Of a DNA stretch of 12,384 nucleotides, positions 1 through 7,400 are shown in pieces. The DNA comes from Rhodopirellula sp. GTDB taxonomy: Bacteria > Planctomycetota > Planctomycetia > Pirellulales > Pirellulaceae. Location of the stretch: NCBI GenBank assembly GCA_003513555.1, contig DOPG01000127.1, positions 3,614 to 15,997 of the forward strand, read 5' to 3'. The number at the start of each line of letters is the position of its first letter. The stretch's first letter is position 1. Under the pieces are notes generated by a model that was given only the letters and a program-made list of their open reading frames with translations, was not told the DNA's origin and did not search any database. Both the position numbers and the translations under genes were made by a program.

Positions 1-442
1 TCGACTTTTTCGCGCCACGAGCGGCCGGGGACATTCGGGGGGGATTTCAAATTTTTTTCTCTTCACTGGATTTCTTTGTTGCCGTGAGGTCAAATAAGGG
101 ATGTTTTTGCTCCCTTGGAGAAAAAAAATTGAAAAAAAATTGCGTTGCGTGCTCTGGCTGCAGGCTTGTCGTGCTCGGCGGCTTCGGAAGTCAATCGGAT
201 CCCCTGAAAAGCCGTTGTTAACTAGCCAGTGCATTATTCGGGCCAGATCTTGAAAGTGCCCTTTTCGTAAATTGGGTGATCTGTTAATTTTTCTGCGTGA
301 TCATCGGCCCAATGTTGCGTTCTTCGTCTTTCTTTACTCCCATTTCTCCCGTCCGCTGCCCCGCAGTGCCGCGACAGGAATCGGTAGAACTGTGTCCTCC
401 CCGCTCAGCAGTAACCTTCGAGCGACAGGTGTGCGCTGAACT

Positions 443-448
443 TATAAA
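443..448 (+). promoter_or_regulatory. Possible -10 element (TATAAA) ahead of rpoB
   Basis: TATAAA at 443-448 is close to the sigma-70 -10 consensus. No good -35 lies 16-18 nt upstream; the nearest candidate, TTCGAG at 417-422, leaves a 20-nt spacer. If used, transcription would start near 455 and the stem-loop at 464-487 would lie at the 5' end of a leader of about 73 nt. This is a weak call made from one hexamer. Confidence 0.2.
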
Positions 449-463
449 CATTGCCGCTGTTCC

Positions 464-487
464 GGTCAGCGTTACTTAACGCTGACC
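464..487 (+). promoter_or_regulatory. Perfect 10-bp stem-loop in the rpoB leader
   Basis: GGTCAGCGTT at 464-473 is the exact reverse complement of AACGCTGACC at 478-487, with a 4-nt loop ACTT. It lies 40 nt upstream of the rpoB start codon. No T-run follows, so it is not a standard intrinsic terminator. In E. coli the rplL-rpoB spacer holds an attenuator and an RNase III processing site; a similar processing, stabilising or protein-binding role here is an inference. Confidence 0.6.
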
Positions 488-527
488 CGTACGAACCAAT
501 TGGCCTTCCACGGAGTTTTCCCAAACG

Positions 528-3500
528 ATGGCAACCACGAGTCAACGTCGACTTGAGCCGACTACCGTCCGACACTTCGGAACCGGTCTCGGCACTTTCG
601 AGCTACCCGATCTTACAGCTCTACAGACTGTTTCCTACGCAGCCTTTTTGCAGGCCGATGCTGATTCGAAGCAGCGGAAAGCACACGGCTTGGAATCAGT
701 TCTCCGCGAGATTTTCCCAATCAGCAGTTACGATGGGAACACGACTCTTGAGTATCTGCATTACGAACTCGGGAAGCCTCGCTATACGAGTCAGGAGTGT
801 CGCCAACTAAGGTTGACTTACGGGCGTCCGTTGCGAATCTGGCTCCGGTTGAATCGAGAAGAGCCACACGAGGAGGAAGTCTACTTGGGCGACCTTCCGA
901 TCATGATGGGCGGCGGTGAATTCATCATTAACGGAGCTGAGCGTGTTGTTGTCAGCCAGTTGCATCGCAGTCCGGGTGTTGACTTCGTTCTTGAGCAGGA
1001 CACGACGACCGACCGCAAGCTTCCGAGTTGCCGAGTAATTCCAGAGCGTGGTTCTTGGATTGAGGTCAATGTCACCAAGAAAGACGCGCTTACGGTTCGC
1101 ATCGACCAGAGTGGCAAGTTTGCTGCCACGACGTTGTTGCGAGCAATGGATCCAAGTCTTTCGACTGATGCTGATCTGCTGAATGCGTTTTACGAAACAG
1201 GAACAATCAAGCTTAGCGGTGGTCGCAGTGCTGCGAAAATCGAAGGCATGATTGCCGTAGACGATGTCGTCTACCCAAGCGATTCGGAGCGAGCTGGTGA
1301 AATTATCGTAGAAGCTGGGCATCGTATCACGAAGGATGTCTCCGAGACCATTTGCACTGCAGGTGTAAAGAGCATCGATGCGATGGACTCGCCAAAAATT
1401 CCGTTGATCTTTAACACGCTTGCAGAGGACAACACCGCCAGTCACGAGGAAGCGTTGCTGAGGATTTATCAGCGTCTTCGTCCCGGTAATCCGCCGCAGT
1501 TGGAGAAAGCGAGAACGCTCTTCACCGAGAAGTTCTACGATGAGAATCGCTATCGCCTTGGCAAAGTCGGTCGTTTCCGTCTTAATCGGAAGTTGGCGTT
1601 GGATGCCAAGGAAACCGAGATGACGCTTCGTCCCGACGACATGATTTCTGCCATCCGGTATCTGATCGATCTTTTCGATACGGATAGCGAAGCTGAAATC
1701 GATGACATCGACCACCTTGGTAACCGTCGTTTGCGAACCATCGATGAGCTCGCAAGCGAAGAGTTGCGTAAAGGCTTCTTGAAACTTCGACGCACGGTTC
1801 AGGAGCGAATGAGCATCAAGGATGCGACAGACATGACTCCTCGCTCTTTGATCAACCCAAAGAGTGTTTCGGCTGCCATCGACTACTTCTTTGGGCGTGG
1901 TGAACTCTCGCAGGTGGTTGACCAGACCAATCCGCTGAGTCAGTTGACACACGAACGCCGACTTTCAGCATTGGGGCCGGGAGGTTTGAATCGTAAGCGT
2001 GCGGGCTTCGAAGTCCGCGATGTGCACATTTCCCACTATGGTCGAATTTGCCCGATTGAGACACCTGAGGGTACCAACATTGGTCTGATCAGTTCGTTGG
2101 CAATTTACGCTGGCGTTGATGACTATGGTTTCCTGATTACTCCCTACCGGCGAATCAAGGGTGGGAAAGTTACGGAGGAAACCGTTTGGTTGCGTGCTGA
2201 TGAGGAAAGCGAATCCTACGTTGCTCCAGCCGATACCGAGGTCAATAACGGCGATCTCGTTGCAGGCCCCAACATGATTGCACGTTTTCGCAGCGACTTC
2301 GAAATTGTCCAACCGGAACAGGTTGATTACATGGACGTTGCTCCAGCTCAAATGGTTGGTGTCTCCGCCGGTTTGATCCCTTTCCTCGAGCACGACGATG
2401 CGAACCGCGCTCTGATGGGATCAAACATGCAGCGGCAAGCTGTGCCGTTGTTGGTTGCTGAACCACCAATCGTGGGAACTGGGATGGAACGCGAAGTCGC
2501 TCGCAACAGTGCGATGGTTGTTCGAGCACGACGAAAAGGTACCGTGACCTATTGTGATTCAACGCGAATCGAAATCGGTAGTGATCACTACGACATGAAA
2601 AAATATCAGGGCCTCAATGAGCGTACCTGTCTCAATCAACGACCGATCATCAAATTGGGTGATAAGGTCGAGCGGAATCAGATCATTGCTGATGGTGCGG
2701 CCACTCGAAAAGGCGAGCTCGCATTGGGAAGAAACGTCCTCGTAGGGTTCATGTCCTTTGATGGGTTCAACTATGAGGATGCGATCATCATCAGTGAAGA
2801 GTTGGTGAGGAACGACACCTATACCTCGATCCACATCGAAGACTTCGATGTGGAAATACGCGAAACCAAATTGGGTCGAGAAGAGTTCACGAGGGACATC
2901 CCCAATGTTTCGGAAAAAGCTCTTCGTAACCTCGATGACACTGGAATTGTTCAGGTCGGAACCTATGTCAAACCTGGTGACATCCTGGTTGGCAAAGTCA
3001 GCCCGAAGAGCAAGACCGAATTGACTCCCGAAGAGAAACTGCTGCATGCCATTTTTGGACGTGCCGGTGAGGATGTGAAGAACGATTCACTGGAGGTTCC
3101 GTCCGGGATTGAAGGGATCGTCATTGATACGCAGAAATTCTCGCGTCGAATGAGCCTTTCAGAAGATGAGCGAAAGATCTTTGAGAAAGAGTTGAAAGAT
3201 GTCGAGACGGAAGGCAATGTTGAGATTGCGAGCACGTTTGAGGCATTGATCACCGAGCTCGAGGAAGCCGCGGGCGTTAAGTTTAAAGATGCGACCGGAA
3301 CGCCTCTGGCCGACGGTCAGGATCCAAAGTTCGTTGCTGAGCGAGCCTGTTCATTCCGCTTTGAGCACATCCTTGATCAAGTCAAGGATGGGGCAAAGCA
3401 GAAAGAGGTTGAGCGTATTTACGCTCAGCAGTGGGCCAACGTCGAATTGTCCATTGATGGTCGTGACCGAAAACTGAACAGCATGAAACGCGGCGACGAG

Positions 3501-4250
3501 CTTCGCAGTGGTGTGTTGCAGATGGTCAAGGTTTACATCGCAACCAAGCGTGTCATCAGTGTTGGTGACAAGATGGCTGGACGTCACGGTAACAAGGGTG
3601 TGATCGCGAAGATCCTTCCGATTGAAGATATGCCGTTCCTGCCGGACGGAACACCGATTCAAATCATGTTGAATCCTCTTGGGGTTCCGAGTCGTATGAA
3701 CGTCGGTCAGATCCTCGAAACGCATCTAGGTTGGGCTGGTGCCAAACTCGGTTTTCAGGCGATTACGCCCGTATTCGATGGTGCGACCGAAAGTGACATC
3801 AACAAATGTCTTGATGAGGCTGGGTTACCCGCGCACGGTAAGATTCGCCTCCGTGATGGTCGTACCGGTCGGCCGATGGAGCAGGAAACAACTGTTGGTT
3901 ACATCTACATGTTGAAACTGCACCACCTTGTCGACGACAAAGTTCATGCAAGAAGTACCGGTCCATACTCGCTCATCACTCAACAGCCTCTTGGTGGCAA
4001 AGCTCGCTTCGGTGGACAACGCTTCGGAGAGATGGAGGTTTGGGCGTTGGAGGCATATGGTGCCGCCTACATCCTGCAAGAACTCTTGACCGTCAAGAGT
4101 GATGACGTTGAAGGACGTACCAAAATCTATGAGTCGATGGTCAAGGGAGAGAACACGCTGGAGGCGGGAACGCCAGCCAGTTTCGATGTTTTGACCAACG
4201 AGATTCGGGGTCTTGCACTCAATATGCAGCTTGAGAAACGACCTATCTAG
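528..4250 (+). CDS. rpoB: DNA-directed RNA polymerase subunit beta
   Basis: This is the beta subunit of RNA polymerase. Together with beta' it forms the catalytic cleft and it carries the rifampicin pocket. The 1240 residues fall between the B. subtilis (about 1190) and E. coli (1342) lengths and look complete. Visible hallmarks: the rifampicin cluster at residues 460-489 ending in SALGPGGL; RAGFEVRDVH and IETPEGTNIGL just after it; FDGFNYEDA at 744-752, with E750 and D751 matching E. coli E813 and D814; GDKMAGRHGNKG at 1013-1024, with K1015 and K1023 matching E. coli K1065 and K1073; and the C-terminal TQQPLGGKARFGGQRFGEMEVWALE segment. The ATG at 528 is chosen because the conserved N-terminus starts soon after; a GGAG at 512-515 lies 12 nt upstream, a little far for a Shine-Dalgarno site. 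rpoC follows after 176 nt in the same direction. Rifampicin-pocket residues equivalent to E. coli F514 and M515 are both Val. Confidence 0.98.
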   Translation: MATTSQRRLEPTTVRHFGTGLGTFELPDLTALQTVSYAAFLQADADSKQRKAHGLESVLREIFPISSYDGNTTLEYLHYELGKPRYTSQECRQLRLTYGRPLRIWLRLNREEPHEEEVYLGDLPIMMGGGEFIINGAERVVVSQLHRSPGVDFVLEQDTTTDRKLPSCRVIPERGSWIEVNVTKKDALTVRIDQSGKFAATTLLRAMDPSLSTDADLLNAFYETGTIKLSGGRSAAKIEGMIAVDDVVYPSDSERAGEIIVEAGHRITKDVSETICTAGVKSIDAMDSPKIPLIFNTLAEDNTASHEEALLRIYQRLRPGNPPQLEKARTLFTEKFYDENRYRLGKVGRFRLNRKLALDAKETEMTLRPDDMISAIRYLIDLFDTDSEAEIDDIDHLGNRRLRTIDELASEELRKGFLKLRRTVQERMSIKDATDMTPRSLINPKSVSAAIDYFFGRGELSQVVDQTNPLSQLTHERRLSALGPGGLNRKRAGFEVRDVHISHYGRICPIETPEGTNIGLISSLAIYAGVDDYGFLITPYRRIKGGKVTEETVWLRADEESESYVAPADTEVNNGDLVAGPNMIARFRSDFEIVQPEQVDYMDVAPAQMVGVSAGLIPFLEHDDANRALMGSNMQRQAVPLLVAEPPIVGTGMEREVARNSAMVVRARRKGTVTYCDSTRIEIGSDHYDMKKYQGLNERTCLNQRPIIKLGDKVERNQIIADGAATRKGELALGRNVLVGFMSFDGFNYEDAIIISEELVRNDTYTSIHIEDFDVEIRETKLGREEFTRDIPNVSEKALRNLDDTGIVQVGTYVKPGDILVGKVSPKSKTELTPEEKLLHAIFGRAGEDVKNDSLEVPSGIEGIVIDTQKFSRRMSLSEDERKIFEKELKDVETEGNVEIASTFEALITELEEAAGVKFKDATGTPLADGQDPKFVAERACSFRFEHILDQVKDGAKQKEVERIYAQQWANVELSIDGRDRKLNSMKRGDELRSGVLQMVKVYIATKRVISVGDKMAGRHGNKGVIAKILPIEDMPFLPDGTPIQIMLNPLGVPSRMNVGQILETHLGWAGAKLGFQAITPVFDGATESDINKCLDEAGLPAHGKIRLRDGRTGRPMEQETTVGYIYMLKLHHLVDDKVHARSTGPYSLITQQPLGGKARFGGQRFGEMEVWALEAYGAAYILQELLTVKSDDVEGRTKIYESMVKGENTLEAGTPASFDVLTNEIRGLALNMQLEKRPI

Positions 4251-4308
4251 GTCAGCCGCATCGGTTGCAAAACCCACCCGTAAATCAGGTTTTCAGAAAA
4301 ATTGCCAC

Positions 4309-4359
4309 GACTAGGGCAGAGCGAAAAATGAATCGTTTTCAGCACGATTTGCCCTAGTC
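4309..4359 (+). promoter_or_regulatory. Long inverted repeat in the rpoB-rpoC gap
   Basis: GACTAGGGCA at 4309-4318 is the exact reverse complement of TGCCCTAGTC at 4350-4359. The stem can extend inward by a G-U pair (4319/4349) and an A-U pair (4320/4348). Inside the loop, GAAAA at 4323-4327 can pair with TTTTC at 4336-4340, giving a two-part hairpin. No T-run follows, so it is unlikely to end transcription. Possible roles are RNA processing or tuning of the RpoB to RpoC ratio; both are inferences. Confidence 0.55.
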
Positions 4360-4412
4360 AGATATCACGCCAGAAGAGTCTCAGTCACGGAAACGGCCGC
4401 CACAGGCCGACC

Positions 4413-4417
4413 AGGAG
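4413..4417 (+). promoter_or_regulatory. Ribosome binding site of rpoC
   Basis: AGGAG, 9 nt before the rpoC ATG, is the best Shine-Dalgarno site in the window and fixes that start. A small hairpin (CGGCC 4394-4398 with GGCCG 4405-4409) ends 3 nt upstream of it. Confidence 0.75.
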
Positions 4418-4426
4418 CACAACAAT

Positions 4427-7400
4427 ATGTCGATTGGCGAAACCAACAGCTACGATCGCATTAACGATTACGCATCGGTTCGGATTTCACTGGCTCGTCC
4501 CCAGGACATCAAGAGTTGGTCATTCGGGGAAGTCAAAAAACCCGAAACAATTAACTACCGAACCTATCGTCCCGAGAAGGATGGTCTTTTCTGCGAACGC
4601 ATTTTCGGACCTGAGAAGGACTGGGAGTGTGCTTGTGGCAAGTACCGCGGAATGAAGTATAAGGGCATGATTTGCGATCGCTGTGGTGTGAAAGTCACCC
4701 ACAGTCGTGTTCGTCGCAAGCGAATGGGGCATATCGAACTCGCTGCCCCTGTGGTCCATATCTGGTTCTTCAAGGCCATGCCCTCACGCCTTGGGAATCT
4801 GCTGAATATGAAGACCAGTTCACTTGAGAAAGTGATCTACTTCCAGGACTACGTTGTGATCGATCCGGGCACCACGGAGCTTGAGGCAGAGCAGTTACTC
4901 ACCGAAGAAGAGTATCGTGCTGCCAGAACTCAATATGGTGAGGGCAGTTTCGAGGCCGACATGGGAGCGGAGGCTGTTCGGAAATTGCTCAACAAGCTTG
5001 ATTTGGTCAAGCTGTCCGAAGATTTGCGAATCGAACTTGACGAGACCGGCTCGAAGCAGAAGAAGAAAGACCTGATCAACCGACTCAAAATCGTTGAGTC
5101 GATTCGCGACAGTGACAATCGTCCTGAGTGGATGGTGCTCGACGTGATCCCGGTGATTCCACCGGACTTGCGTCCTCTGGTTTTGCTGGATAGCGGTAAT
5201 TTCGCTACCAGTGACCTCAATGATCTGTATCGTCGAATCATCAACCGAAACAATCGCTTGAGAAAGTTGGTTGACCTGAATGCACCTGAAGTGATTATCC
5301 GCAACGAAAAGCGGATGCTTCAGCAATCAGTCGATGCTCTATTCGATAATAATCGCTGCAAGCGACCTGTTTTGGGTTCATCGAACCGACCGCTGAAATC
5401 TTTGACCGATATGATCAAAGGTAAGCAGGGGCGTTTCCGCGAAAACCTGCTGGGCAAACGCGTTGATTACTCCGCGCGAAGTGTGATTGTTGTTGGACCA
5501 CGATTGAAATTGCACCAATGTGGTCTTCCCAAAAAAATTGCGCTCGAGCTCTATCAGCCGTTCATCATTCGACGACTGAAGGAACTTGGTCACGCCGATA
5601 CGATCAAGTCGGCTAAGAAAATGCTGGAACGCAAGGACGAGGAAGTCTGGGATATTCTGGAACAAGTGATCACGAATCACCCCGTCTTGTTGAATCGAGC
5701 TCCCACCCTGCACCGTATGGGAATTCAGGCCTTTGAACCAACGCTGGTCGAGGGTAACGCTATCCATCTGCACCCATTGGTCTGCAAAGGATTCAACGCT
5801 GACTTTGATGGTGACCAGATGGCCGTCCACTTGCCGCTGTCGATCGAAGCACAGGTCGAGTCGCACACGTTGATGATGAGTACGAACAACGTGTTCGCAC
5901 CTTCCAATGGCAAGCCGATCATGAGTCCGTCGCAGGATATTGTGATGGGTTGTTATTACACCACCGTGGAAATGCCCGATCAGCGTGGCGAAGGTATGGT
6001 GTTTGCCGGATATGACGAGGTTGATCTTGCATTTGCACAGGGTGTATGTGCCTTGCATGCGAAGATCAAAATGCGTCTGCCAAAATTCCAGAGGCTCAAG
6101 ACTGATGACGATTCTGGCCGGTATGGTGCGGTCATCGAGACGACTCCAGGACGCGTGCGTTTCAATGAAATGCTTCCGGATGGAATGGATTTCTACAACC
6201 AGGCGATGCGAAGCGGTGACTTGGCCGGTGCAATCAGTGACTGCTATCAGCGGCTTGGTCGTCGTGCCACCATTCACTTGCTTGATGACATGATGCAAAT
6301 GGGCTTCAGTGAGTCGACGCGTAGTGGTTTGTCGTTCGCAACTGATGACTTGGTGACACCTGACACAAAAACCTCCTTCATCAAGAGTGCTGAGAAGGAA
6401 GTGATGAAACTCAAAAAGAACTACGATCGTGGTTTGATGAGTGGTCAGGAAAGATACAACCACGTTTTGGATGAGTGGACCAATGCTCGTGAGGCGATCA
6501 CCAAAGACATGATGGATGCCATGAAGAATGACATCCGAGAGGGTGGCTGGTACGTCAACCCTGTGTTCTTGATGTCACATTCTGGTGCTCGTGGTGGTAT
6601 TGAGCAAATTCGACAACTTGCCGGCATGCGTGGACTGATGGCCAAGCCAACCGGTGAGATTATCGAAACTCCCATCAAGGCGAACTTCCGCGAAGGTTTG
6701 TCAGTGTTGGAGTACTTCAGTTCGACGCACGGTGCTCGTAAAGGTCTGGCTGATACCGCTCTTAAGACGGCGGACAGTGGATATCTGACACGTAAGTTGG
6801 CCGACGTCGCGCAAAACGTTGTGGTCACTATGGACGACTGTGGTACCACTCAGGGAATCACCAAGGGTGTGGTTTACCGCGGTGAAAAGGTCGAGGTCAG
6901 TCTGGTTGATTCGATCAATGGTCGTGTCAGTCGGCAGTCGATCGTCAATCCCGTCACGGACGAAGTAATCGTTTCAGAGAATGAAATGATTACGCCTGAG
7001 ATCGCTCGTAAGATCGAGGCGATGGGCCTTGAGAAGATTCAAGTTCGTACACCAATGACTTGTGATGCACCACTTGGTGTTTGTCGTTGTTGCTACGGAA
7101 TGGACATGTCGACTGGTGCTTTGGTTGAAGAAGGGATGGCCGTTGGAATCATCGCCGCACAAAGCATTGGTGAGCCAGGTACCCAGTTGACCATGCGTAC
7201 GTTCCACATCGGTGGTAGCGTGAGTAAGCAGTCGGTTGAATCGGATATCAAATCGAAGAAGGCTGGAGAGGTTCGCCTGACGCGGATGCGATCGGTTGAA
7301 AACACCGCGGGTGAGCAAATTGTGCTGACTCGAAACGGTGAAATTCTCCTCGTGGATGATCGTGGTCGTGAAATAGAATCATATCCTGTTCCGACCGGTG

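Larger units (their letters stand above)
1..527. other. Non-coding leader region upstream of rpoB
   Basis: I see no credible gene here. The left part is AT-tract rich: a T7 run at 52-58 and two A8 tracts at 121-128 and 132-139. There is also a short inverted repeat, AAGGGA at 96-101 with TCCCTT at 111-116. The only open frame of note (GTG start, 297-479) has no ribosome binding site, no recognisable protein, and ends inside the stem-loop at 464-487. In most bacteria rplL (ribosomal protein L7/L12) lies just upstream of rpoB; no part of it is visible, so it either ends left of the window or is not linked. The region probably holds the leader of the rpoBC transcript or an rplL-rpoB intergenic spacer. 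Confidence 0.6.

Noticed and set aside
297..479. A 60-codon frame upstream of rpoB as a possible leader peptide
   Set aside because: It has a GTG start, no ribosome binding site and biased low-complexity content; it ends within the stem-loop, probably by chance.
807..1952. A 381-codon open frame antisense to rpoB
   Set aside because: It lies wholly inside the clearly coding rpoB, has no recognisable domains, and is the expected by-product of codon bias on the opposite strand.
5378..6463. A 361-codon open frame antisense to rpoC
   Set aside because: It covers the catalytic core of rpoC, which is certainly coding, and its protein shows no known motif or gene-start signal.
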